Shown: positions 46,359 through 57,189 of the stretch, one piece after another | Position numbering within the stretch: the first letter of the stretch is position 1 | How the letters are laid out: every line of letters starts with the position of its first letter | Assembly: GCF_024713975.1 (NCBI RefSeq) | Contig: NC_091116.1 | Span: 12,802,986 to 12,866,985, forward strand | Direction of reading: 5' to 3' | From: Paralichthys olivaceus | Lineage: Eukaryota; Chordata; Actinopteri; Pleuronectiformes; Paralichthyidae | DNA: 64,000 nt | The notes under the pieces: generated by a model | What the model saw: the letters and a program-made list of their open reading frames with translations, nothing else | Told to the model about the DNA's origin: nothing | The model's database searches: none | Program-made: the position numbers and the translations under genes

Positions 46359-47938
46359 AGGACGATAGGTTTTCTCATGCCACCATCATCACCACCTCCC
46401 CGTCATGAGGACATTGTCTTTCCTAGTTGTTTTGTGTCCCCTCTTGATCACGTTGAGTCTCTTTGTTTGATCTTGTCATCGTTTTGTGTCTCTCTGTTGT
46501 TGTCTTGTGTGTCTTTGTGTTCATTTGTTTCTTCAGTGTCTCCATGGCAACATTTTATTGTCTTTGTCATTGTCTCTTTGTGCTCATTTTCCTTCTGTTG
46601 TTGGTCACTTCGTGTCCCCTTACGTTCACGTCATGTCTCTTTGTGTCACTCTGAGGACGTTTTGTGTCTTTGTTGTCATTTTGTGACTCCACTGACTTCT
46701 TTTGTGTGTTTGTCTTTGTGCTCCAGCCGTCATCGCCCTGTTCTGCCGACAGTATGACATCATCAAAGACAACGACTCCAACAGCAGCAAAGACAAAGCC
46801 AAGCGGCCGCTGGTCCGCGCCACCTCCACCTACTACAACGCTTCGGCCGGCAGCTCGCCCGTCTACCACAACGGAGCCGTGCGCAGCAGCAGGGTGACGC
46901 ATTCCTCCTCCTGAGCCTCCTCTCCGTAGTTTCAATGCACCTCTTCTCTATAATGCCGCGTCGTTCCAGGCTGCCAGAAATATTCAGTTTCCTCTGAAGG
47001 GCCCCTTGTTGTTTCATCAGAGGTCTCCTAGCAACCAGATCCGCCGTTATCAAAGCTAAATATAAAACCGCTCAGCTGGAAACGCAGAGCGAGCTGCAGA
47101 CGCTCGTTTGGGTTGTTGCCGCGCATCAGTGGGAATGAGCAGAGTTGACTCTGCGGCTCTGTGAAGATGTTTGTTGTCACCTGGCTGCGAGGAAGAGCGC
47201 CGACCCGACGCCATGTGAACACAAACACAGCAGAGGATCAAACATCAGAAAACAGAAGAAGAGAAAAAGTTCCTCAGTTCCCCCGAGATCACTGAGGGAG
47301 AGAGTGAGAGAAGTCTCTGACATCACGACTGCAGGTTTCATCCGGTCCCATTGATGCTGCAGCTCTAATTTTAAAATACATAAATATTACAGAAGTTTTA
47401 TCTGGAACATTTGAAAACTGTCGGTTCGGCTGCACAGGATGAATTTAGAAAAACATTTGAGAGCTGTGGGCGAAGATTAACTGAGTTTCAAATGCAACAC
47501 TGAGCTTTTAATTGAATCTATTAGAAACATGTTCTCAACCATTAAAACACACAAAGCACCAAACACGATGAGCTTCCTCTCCGGCTGCTTCGCTAACGAG
47601 GAACGCCACCTCCTCGTTATCGACGTCCCCAAAGTCACTTGGTTCTAATTTCTTATATTTTTCAGCCAAAACACACGAAGCAATTAAACTTAAACTGAGT
47701 CCGATGGGACGTCTTCATGAATGTCCGTGCTGGTTGATTCTAAATCTTTTGACAGACGTAGGCCAGGGCACGTGGCGCTGCACGAGAACGTGAGCCGCAC
47801 TCTTGTGAGGTTTATGAGTCACGTTCATGTTCTGTCTCTTTGTGCTTGTGACTCATGTGTTTGTTTCATCTCAGTGTCGTTGTCTTCTGGTTCCAGCTGC
47901 ACAGAGCCTCGTCCTCCATCAGCATCATCAGAGTCTGA
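37764..47938 (+). CDS. fndc4: Fibronectin type III domain-containing protein 4 (irisin-family membrane protein)
   Basis: Exons 37764-37863, 42794-42909, 45100-45201, 46006-46108, 46213-46302 and 46727 onward join in frame. Reading through exon 6 to the stop at 46912-46914 gives 232 residues. Splicing from 46893 to a small exon at 47897-47938 gives 239 (human FNDC4 is 234) and restores a family-like end. Features are a leucine-rich signal peptide (about 1-30), an FN3 domain (about 37-130), N-glycosylation sequons at Asn41 and Asn86, and a membrane helix at about 159-177 followed by FCRQYDIIKDNDSN, the FNDC4/5 hallmark. FNDC5 gives irisin by ectodomain cleavage, and soluble FNDC4 is described as anti-inflammatory; whether this ectodomain is shed cannot be read from sequence. 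FNDC4 is preferred over FNDC5 because of IREVNT, VHFRTL and LQTGE. Intron 1 is about 4.9 kb. Confidence 0.9.
41785..41870 (+). mobile_element. tRNA-derived SINE fragment in fndc4 intron 1
   Basis: The string GGTAGAGCGGGTCGTCCA, a gap, CGGGGGTTCA, then GAAGTGTCCTTGG is a familiar fish SINE head with A-box and decayed B-box. The tail is truncated. Confidence 0.55.
42005..42050 (-). mobile_element. Opposite-strand fragment of a related SINE
   Basis: The minus strand reads GTGTCCTTGAGCAAGACACA, the segment that normally follows the head seen at 41785-41870. The two fragments lie in opposite orientation about 150 bases apart. Confidence 0.4.
42753..42788. repeat. (GT)18 microsatellite in the fndc4 exon 2 acceptor region
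   Basis: Eighteen GT units lie between TACTAAC (42746-42752) and TACAG (42789-42793), where a pyrimidine tract would be expected. Confidence 0.9.
44484..44514. repeat. (CA)n microsatellite in fndc4 intron 2
   Basis: A CA run preceded by CTCTCTCTCT. Confidence 0.85.
46111..46166. repeat. 10-bp minisatellite in fndc4 intron 4
   Basis: About five tandem copies of ACACAGTACA-type units, directly after the exon 4 donor. The whole intron is only 104 bases. Confidence 0.8.
46316..46357. repeat. GT microsatellite just after the fndc4 exon 5 donor
   Basis: GT repeat starting about 14 bases into intron 5, interrupted once near its start. Confidence 0.85.
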
Positions 47939-49179
47939 GGTGTGGATGCTGCCGAGACTCGGGGCGAGTGCCGCTCGAGACGACGTGCCGTGTTAGCCGC
48001 AGGAAGCTCGGCGGGATTATCCGGAGAGACGGAGAATTTCTGGGCCTGAGGGACGAGAGCGTGAGATTCAATGTAAAATATGAGGAGTGAGAAGCAGCTC
48101 ATGCAAATCCAATTCAAATCAAGCGGAGGCGGCCCACTGTGGAGGAAGTGGAGGACCGCTGCCCTCCAGTGGCGGAGGACGGCAGCATCATGGGAACAGC
48201 AGGAGTTTGGCTTTGCCAGTCGAATATTTTCAGCTAATTCTCCGATAATGTTTTTCTTCATAAGACTTAACGTGAACATTTGGCAGCATGTCGCCCACGA
48301 TCACCTCAGAGTTACCCTCCATACACTGTGTGTGTGTGTGTGAGACCATTGTTACTCTGTGATTTCTATTTCTAATTCATTCTCAATAGTACTAACATCA
48401 CAGTCTGTATTATATGTAAGTAGAATCTGTACATACAAGTAATTTAATAGTCATTTCAACAAACAGTTGAATGTTGAAGGTTGAAGGTACGAACAAACGA
48501 ACAAAACCGAAATTGGCTCAATTGAATTTCATATCATGATGTCGAAAGGCTGTAATCATGAAATTATAGCCAATCATCATCAGTTAATTAACTGAATGTA
48601 ATTACTCTAGAAATTGACTGGAGTTGATCTCATCATGCAATAAACTCCACACCAGAGTCATTTGTGGAATCTAATTTAAAATCCAGTGATTTCCTAACAT
48701 ATCCGAAGGTAGATTTGATATTTTTGGACGGAAATATTATAATAAATGTAGATATTCAAAAGACTAAATTTATTTCTTGCAAATTTAAAAAGAAATTGCA
48801 GTTTTCTGAAGGACGACAACCTGTAGCTTTGTTTTGTTTTGTACACTCAGGGTTATTTCAGTCTTTTGTCTGTGGAACACTTTCAGTCAAATCCCTTTTC
48901 ACTGTGTCTCTGAGGGGATCAAGGATTTTCTTTGTGCGTGTATTCTCCTGTTTCAATAAACACACCAGACCGTTATGGTGGTATTACAGTAACAACATGT
49001 ACATATACACACTGTGCTGAAACCTGCACACACTCTACACATAATACTATAGTAGTAATTCATTAGAAATAGTGAGTCACGTGTTATAGATACCACCATT
49101 TGTGTCAGTGTTGAAAGTCTCATGTCTCATGTGTTGTTCATCTGTAACTGTTTAACATGTGTGACAGTACGTGTAGTGG

Positions 49180-49194
49180 ACAGCAGATGGCGCC
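49180..49194 (+). promoter_or_regulatory. CTCF-type motif between fndc4 and lancl1
   Basis: CAGCAGATGGCGCC matches the central CTCF core (ASYAGRKGGCRS) at every position, with only the leading CC weaker. Confidence 0.5.
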
Positions 49195-49314
49195 AGAACT
49201 GTGAGAGACGATGGACAGAAGACAGATGTGTGTACATGTGCAATGAAATCAGATTTCTGTAGAACTGAATTCAGCAAATGCAGATTTTTGTTCTGAATAT
49301 TTACTCTTTGAATG

Positions 49315-49352
49315 TACTGCATTGTACTGCATTGTACTGCATTGTACTGCAT
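49315..49352. repeat. 10-bp tandem repeat (TACTGCATTG)n
   Basis: Just under four consecutive near-perfect copies. Confidence 0.85.
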
Positions 49353-51239
49353 TACGTCTGTTTTATAAAGTTAGCTCCAGAGTGAATGGGAACAGATCTT
49401 TGGACCCTTAATCTGTGATTACATGTGAACTTATAGTTGAACAAATATCGTTTGTTTGCAAATTAGAATGAAAAGTGTATTTTGTGAACATTGATCACCA
49501 GGTGTATCGGCTCACTGTGAGAACCAGGTTTTGTCTGCAGACGGAGATGGTCGGTATAGTTCTGTGTCGGCATTCAGCCCCGGTGAAGGTGAGCAGCAGC
49601 TTTGGGGTGTTCGGGGTCAGAGGTCAAGATCGAGTATCTTTCTCCTGTGTATTCTGTCTTTTTGGCCTTCGCTTGCTTCCTTTCAGTAGAAAAACAAAAA
49701 GCAAGTAAAGGGACCTAGATCCAGCGGTGAGGTAAAGGGCAGGTCACCGTAAATACCACAGCTCGCCCCGGGCTCGTTGTCTGGGGGGATACCGAAGGAG
49801 GGAGAGAGGCTGAGTCCCGGATGAGAAGATGGATCAAGTGCCGTCGAAGGAATCTCTGATGTTGTGCCATCAGACTTTCTCTGAAGGAAACCGAGGATCT
49901 AAATGTGAGTCAATGAGATTTTGATCGGACAGATAGAACAGCGCTCCTTGTGCGTGGCGCCAAGTCGTCATCTCTCCCATGCTCCATCCCGAGCAGGTCT
50001 GGACAGCAGAATGTTATTGGCTCAAATCCATATTGAATCATCTCTGTTTTCTTTTGTGACCATGTCAAACTTCAGTGAAACAGACAGAACCCAGGTGCGT
50101 TCTGTTCGGCTCCGTGCTCCCCCCATAGAGAACCTTAGAGGTTTATTCCTTACATCATTTTAATATTACATGCTAATGTTTGAAATAGAATAGTTTAAAT
50201 AGAATTACTAATAAAAACATATACAAACTCCACCCCCGCGAGTCTGTCTAACTTGGTATATTCCAAGTTCCCCTTCTCCATAAATCCCATTGGACTCCTC
50301 CTCTTCCTGTTTGCCAGTCGGTACTTCCTGGATCCGGAGCCCATAGATCTTCATGAGGTGAATCCTGTTTCAAATATCAACTCAGTTATTCGATCTTCTG
50401 TGTGTTCGACGTGTCGCTGCACGTTTTTCATTGTTCACTTGTGTTTTAGAGGAAAACTCGTCTCATTAGTTCCTCACGTCAATGCTAAGCTAAGCTAGCA
50501 TCACAAGCTAACCACACCTGTTTGAAATTCTCTTGTAAAACACTTGATCACTTGTTTTGTCCGGAACTAAACTATGGAAAGTAAAACATGGAAACAAAGT
50601 CACAGGTTAGTTTGTCGTCTAAAATATTCTCTCATGTTTGGAAGGAGAGGCTACAACACGCAGCTTCACCACCAGATGTCACTAGAGTCTACACGTTGTA
50701 TCAACAGTGATGTATCACCCAGCTCTACCAAACCCCAAATACATATATATAAATAAATATATATATATCATTTGATTGAAAACATCAGTGAGTTGTAGTT
50801 GTACAAACACTAAGCTGTGTGAATTGATGGAGAACACAACCCTGACTGACTGTGACTCTTACTTCCTGCAGACCTCCAGCTGTCTGTCTCAAGCTGAAGG
50901 CCTCTCACAGCAGCACAGAGCCAGTTGCACCAGATGTGGCAGACTCTGGCTCCAAATGCACAAGATGGAAGCTTTTGTGTGTCCTGGATATTTTGGCATA
51001 AATCCTGCCCAGCTCACGATATGATGCTATTAAGATATTACTCTTCTGTCTAATGCTTGAAATTGTGAGCACTACTTATGAATAAAGTTGAATGTATTGT
51101 TTCTTCAACCTTGGCTAATAGTCATATTTAATGTGTTGGTCAGTTTATTCTATATGTTACAGATGTAATACTTAAATATCTGCCAATCATATAAAATTCA
51201 TCAACATGGAACCACTTCCTCTGGTCCCGGGATGTGGCG

Positions 51240-51900
51240 ATGGAGTTTTGGAGCCTGCGCTTACCGAGCCGCTGGTTCCCATGACCAAGGATCTACGAGC
51301 CAGCGCTCTTACCACTCGAGCCATTCACCTGGACACATATCTTTGCTTTCTTCGAACCTTTGACTATTTGCGTTGGGTTTGAACAGTGAAAATTGCTTGG
51401 ATGTCACAAGAATTGAACTCATGTCCCACAATCTACGGGTCAACCTTCTAACCATCTGAGCCGCTGCATCAGACACATGCTCTGGTTATCAGTCACAGTG
51501 AGGATTTGAACCAGCTCCTCACTGATACACCCTTGTGTTTGTGCACCAACCCTCCACACCACCAAGTCCCCTTCACATTCACGAATCTTCTCGTGGCGCC
51601 TTTAACTCTTCACTTCGGAATCAAACTTAATAAATTCACTGGCTCCCATAAGATTTGAACACACGACTTCAGATGTGCAAGTCCATCCTCTGACAGACTG
51701 AGCGACTTGACCAGACACACTTCAGCCTCTGTCTTCTTGAAATGACAGGTGTCTGACAGTGAAGTTCATTGCCCCCAGTCGTGTTGTGAAGTGAAAAAAA
51801 TGTGAAAAGAAATGATGTGGACGTTCAATAGTGCTGCTGAGATGTTGGGCTTGACTCCTGAAGGTTCATGGTTCCAATCCCACCACAGCTTGATGGTGGG
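51240..51900 (-). repeat. Cluster of decayed tRNA-like units
   Basis: Four minus-strand units (about 51262-51330, 51400-51470, 51493-51562 and 51640-51712) and one weaker plus-strand unit (about 51823-51890). A-box-like segments are TGGCTCGAGTGGTAAGAG (51306-51323), GGCTCAGATGGTTAGAAGG (51444-51462), a weak one at 51541-51556, and CGCTCAGTCTGTCAGAGG (51687-51704). B-box-like segments are GAGTTCAATTC (51410-51420), GGTTCAAATCC (51502-51512) and GTTCAAATCT (51651-51660). For units 2, 3 and 4 the A-to-B spacing is 42-44 bases, as in true tRNAs. Unit 1 reads GTAGATCCTTGGTC at the anticodon-loop position, close to tRNA-Tyr(GUA). Stems are too eroded for functional tRNAs. Confidence 0.55.
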
Positions 51901-52203
51901 GAGGTTAGTCACTGATAAGATGGCTTTTTTTCAGTATCTTAGTGTTTTGAATAATAGATCTGGACGTTTTATTTAAGGCACAAGAGGAAACAGCTGATTT
52001 GTGTTTATCTTTCTTTAAAGGTTGTTAAAGGAATCACACTGTCAGAAATCTATCTATCTATCTATGTTTTGAATGATCACTTTAGTTTTTCTGTTCATCT
52101 ATCTAGTTTTATTCGTAGTTATATCTCTTATTTTTTTTCGTTATCATCTTTATTGAATAGTTGATTGATTTTATTCTTTGTGGGCTGTAGTTCCATCCCC
52201 GCC

Positions 52204-52218
52204 GCAGCAGGGGGCAGC
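52204..52218 (+). promoter_or_regulatory. CTCF-like motif in the lancl1 promoter region
   Basis: GCAGCAGGGGGCAG matches the CTCF core at 13 of 14 positions. Immediately downstream is TGACGCTCACGTCA, a CRE-like element, in GC-rich sequence about 450 bases before the lancl1 start codon. Confidence 0.45.
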
Positions 52219-52668
52219 ACCGCGCTGACTGACGCTCACGTCATCCTCAGCTGTGCAGACAGGAAGCGTCAGTGTGTGAGTTGTGTTGTTTTATTCACGT
52301 TGTACTTTTATCACCGACGGTCGGTTTTCTTTCCAAACGGCGCCTTTGCGACTTTATTGTAAGTCCCGCTGTTAGCCGCTGCTAGCTTTAGCAGCTAGGC
52401 TAACTGGAGGCTGCAGCTAGCTTAAGTGTGTCTGTGTGTTCGTGTGCGTGTGTGTGTGTGTGTGTGTGTCTCCTGAGTTATATATCTGGTTTGTTCTCTG
52501 TTATTAATCTATATCTCACGGTTCTCGTGTTTATTTCTCTTCCGTCTCCTGAGCTTCATCTCTTCGTCTCTTTGTTTTTATCTGAGCCACACTGACAGTA
52601 AACATCCTCCTCTTCCTCCTCCTCATCTTCCTCCTCCTCCTCCTCATCTTCCTCCTCCTCAGGTGAAC

Positions 52669-55074
52669 ATGGACTCCAGAGCTGTGAAGAATCCCTATCC
52701 AGACTACGATGGCAGCACATCCCAGCTGTTTGACTCCCAGGGGAAGGTGAGGTGCAGGAGGAGGAGGAGGTGTGTGTTGTTGTTGTTGTGTTGTTGTCCC
52801 TCCTGAGGTTCTTGTTCCTTCCCCCTCCAGCTCACACCAGAGTTCAGCCACAGACTGAGCAGCAAGATCAGCGAGCTTCTCTCCGTCATGGAGAACGGGC
52901 TGAAGTCTGCAGATCCCAGAGACTGCAGCACGTACACGGGCTGGACAGGTGACACAGTTCCACACGTTCACAAACCACAACATCACGTCCTCTGAATCAC
53001 GACGTGAGGATTAGATTTCATTCAGAGACGCAGCGGGATCAGTAACATTCAAACTAGCCGATGTAGGTTTTCACTGTTAGGGAGTAAAACTTCAGATTCA
53101 ATCTATCAACCTGTTTGTTTAATAGATATAAATATATTTATAGAAAAACCGAATGAATAGAAAATATAAAGGCAATAAATCGTTAAACATCATAAATAAT
53201 TGAGAATTAAAATCCAGAAAATCTTCACATTCCAGGAGAATTCTGGGGCATTTGTGTAAAAATGACTGATGATCAAAATGAAGGATCTAAATGAGTTAAA
53301 GGTTCAGTGTGTAGAATTTAGTGATATCTAGTGACACCACTCACCTCACCCTCTCCTTCCAAACATGAAAAAGAAACCGTGGAAGACTTTAATTGTCACA
53401 AAAACTCAAAAGGTTTTTAGTTTGTCCAGTCTGTACTAATGTAACAAACATGGCGGCCTCCGTAGAGAGGGTCCGCTCCATGTAAATATAAGGTATTTAA
53501 ATATGAAGTATTTAAATATAAAGGGCCTTTTCTGGGGTCAAGAAACTACAATACAGTCCCTTTGACCGTCCCTTTGTCCATTTGTCTGACTCTCTGTTGT
53601 CCATCGGCAGGCATCGCTCTGCTCTACCTGCACCTCCACAGCGTGTTCCAGGAGGAGTCCTTCCTCCACAGGGCTCTGGATTATGTCAGCCGCAGCCTGA
53701 AGTGTCTGACCCGACGCCATGACGTCACCTTCCTCTGCGGGGATGCGGGGCCGCTGGCTGTGGCTGCCGTGGTCTTCCATCGCCTGCAGAGGGCGCATGA
53801 GACCGACGAGTGCATCAACAGGTTAGTGCAGAACAAGCACAATAGTTAAGATCATATATATGAATATTCAAACATTTGAACAGATGTGAGGATCAGTGTA
53901 TACGATTCTTCTGTACCATTAGAATTAGTTCTTTATGTTTCTAATATCAGATCTCATTTTAATCAAGTTTAATGATTAATTGTACACAGTTACTCTTCAG
54001 AAAGTTTATCTGAAGTTTTCAAGACAAATGATGTTTCTGTGTTTTTTTCTCAGACTGCTGCAGTTTCACCAGTCGGTGGTGATGGGATCGAGCGAGCTGC
54101 CGGACGAGCTGCTTTACGGTCGAATGGGTTACCTCTACTCCCTCGTCTTTATCAACCAGCAGCTGGGGCACGACAGGATCCCCCTGCAGTACATCCAGCA
54201 GGTGGGTCATAGACAGGAGACTGAGACGTGTCAGACGACAGCTCCTTTGAATGAAGTGTCTGGATTTCACCTCTTTGTACGACAGTAACCAAAGAGTCTG
54301 GAAAAGAAAAACTGGAGGAAATACTTCAGTAACCATATTCAGTAACTATATTCAGTAACATCTGGGTCACTTCACTGACACTCTTGGTTTTGCCGCTTGG
54401 CCTTAATTTGCTCCGTTTTACAAATATCAATGTTTCTAATTTTTGCCTCATTGATTTCTCTTGAACAGATTAGATGTGTTTCTGAGATGGAACGTGTTGT
54501 TTCCATCCTCAGGTCAGCGAGAGCGTGCTCGCATCAGGCGTGCACCTCAGCAGGAAGTTCAGGGTCCAGAACCAGAGCCCTCTGATGTACGAGTGGTACC
54601 AGGAGCAGTACATCGGCGCCGCACACGGACTCGCGGGCATCTACTACTTCCTCCTGCAGGTAAAGACGATCTCTGACTCCGGAAACAGTTTCTGATCAGT
54701 GTTAATTTAGATATTGAAGCTTTTTGAGCTGTTTTATCCTCCAACACTGTTGCACAGACCATAATCTACTGAAACATTGATTAATTAGACTATTACTCTC
54801 ATCAAAATACATAAACTCATCATCCAGTATATGATCAATTGTGTATAATACTTATAGAATCCTCCAAAATGTAAAAGTTACTCAATATAAAGTGAAACAA
54901 AAGAATGAAAAGAAGCTGAACAATTAATCAGTTGATTGAATAGAATAGAATAGAAACTTTATTGTCATTGTGCAACATACAACAAAATTAAGGTGCAGCT
55001 CCAGAAAGTGTTTCAAAGGATATTTGACCCACCACCAAAGAAGCCCGAAAGTAATATTTACATTCACATTAGTG

Positions 55075-55113
<39 letters not shown>

Positions 55114-56277
55114 AATAAACAAACGGCCATCTTAGATAAGCAGGAAGGAAATGTAAACAGGCCCTACAGTGCAACCGAGGGTAGAACATATGCATGAAGA
55201 AGAATAAATAAAAAATGGAATATGCAGATATGAGTCAAACAGATCCTACAGTGCAAATAGAGATCATTTATAGAAGAAGTTATACGGTAGGTATATTATT
55301 GCACATGGAAAATACAGTTATTGCACAGGTTTTTTTTGAGCGTTCACAGTTATTTGAGAGTTTGTGTGTTCATTGTTCTTATGGCCCACAAGCTGTGCTA
55401 ATTGTTTCAGCTGTAAAGCCAGTGTTGATTCCAGCCGTCACTCTCTCTCCCCTGCAGCCGGGCTTCGTCTCTGCGGAGGAGCACGTTCACATGCTGGTGA
55501 AACCCAGCGTCGACCACGTCTGCAGACTCAAGCTCCCGTCAGGAAACTACCCTCCCTGCATCGGTGACGACAGAGACCTGCTGGTGCACTGGTGCCACGG
55601 GTCGCCGGGCGTCATCTACATGCTCCTGCAGGCGCACAAGGTAACGAGCGAGCCTCGTGGATTTTCTACTTTCACAGAGTGAAGGGGTTTTTAGTTGCGG
55701 AGTCATAGTGACATCTAGTGGTCATGTTTAGTTTTAATCTCACCTGATGGTTCATGTAAATGTTCTTCTACCTCCTCCCTTCTTCTTCATGCTTTGCTCC
55801 AGGCCTTCGGAGGAGCTCAGTACCTGGACGAAGCCCTCCAGTGTGGAGAAGTGGTTTGGGCCTGGGGTTTGCTGAAGAAGGGCTATGGGCTGTGTCACGG
55901 TGCAGCGGGTAACGCCTACGCCTTCCTGGCTCTGTACCGGCAAACATGGGATCCCAAGCACCTCCACAGAGCCTGCATGGTGAGACTGTGTAATACAATA
56001 ATGGATACGCTCCAGGTGGCACGGGTCCTGCGTGTACTTTAATTAATATGAATCTATTCATAGAGGCTGGAAAAAGACTCTTCAGATGTCTCTAAGCTCC
56101 GTTACATGCTCCCACGGCAACTCAGTGACACTGTGGTCATAATCTGATCCTCGACAGATGCTTGGATTTCACTGAGACGAGCACAAGTTTTAGCTGTTGT
56201 TGACATTGCTCGCTGTTCTCCTGAGACGTCCAGCTACAGCTCTGCAGCGACACAACAGGAATCTTATTATGACTCTG

Positions 56278-56314
<37 letters not shown>

Positions 56315-56760
56315 ACAGTTTGCAGACTGGTGCATGAACTACGGCAAACACGGCTGCAGAACTCCTGACACTCCCTTCTCACTGTTTGAAGGTAATTTCT
56401 GACCATGTGACCTCAATATCATTTAGAATCAAGTGTTTCTGTGAATGAAACAATCCTGAGTTAAGTGTTCCTGATATGTTTAGCTCGTTAAATCCCACCT
56501 GCTGTGTTTGTTGCTCTTTGACAAACTGTGAGAGACTGATTCCAATTTCCTGTTTCTGGACAATAACAAAACCTGCTTATTATACTTCTAGAACTCTTAT
56601 GAAACATTTCAGCTCTTATCCTTTTTAAATAAAAGGCTTAACAATAATATCTGTAACCTCACTGTGTCTTGTCCCGTTCACAGGCATGGCGGGCACCATC
56701 TACTTCCTGGCCGACCTTCTGCAGCCGATGAAGGCGAGGTTTCCAGCCTTTGAGGTGTGA
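52669..56760 (+). CDS. lancl1: LanC-like protein 1 (glutathione-binding, zinc-containing LanC family)
   Basis: Nine coding exons join to 403 residues (human 399): 52669-52746, 52831-52948, 53611-53821, 54054-54201, 54513-54659, 55458-55640, 55803-55979, 56319-56391 and 56684-56760 (TGA). All junctions are GT-AG and in phase. LANCL proteins share the double alpha-barrel fold of bacterial lantibiotic cyclases; they bind zinc and glutathione and have been shown to add glutathione to dehydroamino acids in damaged proteins. The zinc ligands are present: Cys280 (HWCHG), Cys326 and His327 (LCHGAAGN). FLCGDAGPLAVAAV, SPLMYEWYQEQYIGAAHGLAGIYY and the C-terminal FEGMAGTIYFLADLL are diagnostic. NPYPDY near the N-terminus and KARFPAFEV at the end indicate LANCL1 rather than LANCL2. 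The protein is probably cytosolic. A GC- and TCC-rich leader precedes the ATG, which follows an apparent acceptor at 52661-52662, so a separate 5' UTR exon is likely. Confidence 0.96.
53290..53545. repeat. Dispersed fish repeat in lancl1 intron 2
   Basis: The sequence AAAGGTTCAGTGTGTAGAAT, then TAGTGATATCTAGTGACACC, later ACATGGCGGCCTCCGTAGAG and CCGCTCCATGTAAATATAA, is a familiar teleost interspersed element. I place it by recognition only; borders are approximate and no protein is encoded. Confidence 0.55.
55079..55113. repeat. (CA)n microsatellite in lancl1 intron 5
   Basis: About 17 CA units. Confidence 0.9.
56276..56312. repeat. (CT)n tract forming the lancl1 exon 8 acceptor pyrimidine tract
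   Basis: A run of CT units ends in CTTTACAG at the exon 8 boundary, so this repeat serves as the polypyrimidine tract. Confidence 0.85.
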
Positions 56761-57070
56761 AATCTTCCCCACAGAAGAAGATCCATCCTCCTGCTGTCTG
56801 TCGCACTCCTGCATGGAAACACTGCGTCCATCTGGGTAAATAACAGAGACTCGACATGAAACTCTGCGGCTGGCGTTGACTCCTGCTTCATGTTTCTGCT
56901 GCTGTAAACTCTGTTCTCTCCTAATTATCTCTAAGACGTGTGATAGCTGAGAGTCTCTTCGTGTGTATTCATTTAACTCAACATTGTGGCGTCCTCTAGG
57001 GCCGCAGGAAACTCATTTTGCTGTTTCAAAGCAGTATATTTATCTTATCCTGTAACTTTGTTCTGTTAAA

Positions 57071-57076
57071 AATAAA
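57071..57076 (+). terminator. Polyadenylation signal of lancl1
   Basis: AATAAA about 310 bases after the stop. Further AATAAA copies occur near 57133 and 57180, so the site may be heterogeneous. Confidence 0.55.
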
Positions 57077-57189
57077 AATAGATGCTTTGCGTTGAGATTC
57101 TGTTGATTTCTGTTGTCATCAGTAAAGTTACTAAATAAAACCCAGTCACGCTGTGTCCTGCCCTCTGCTCTGTCTGGACAATAAAACAT

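Larger units (their letters stand above)
47939..51239. other. fndc4 3' UTR and intergenic sequence before the tRNA-like cluster
   Basis: If the terminal fndc4 exon is used, polyadenylation signals at 48639-48644 or 48955-48960 (both AATAAA) would end its transcript. The rest contains a CTCF motif at 49180-49194 and a short minisatellite at 49315-49352. A splice-flanked block near 49541-49587 looks exon-like but has no recognisable product. Confidence 0.45.

Noticed and set aside
46182-46757. 191-codon open frame across fndc4 exons 5 and 6
   Set aside because: It starts in intron 4 and reads through intron 5; exon 5 and 6 phases fit a different frame that matches FNDC4.
51240-51900. Functional tRNA genes
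   Set aside because: A- and B-box-like segments are present, but D, anticodon and T stems have several mismatches and no terminator T-run was found, so the units are called decayed.
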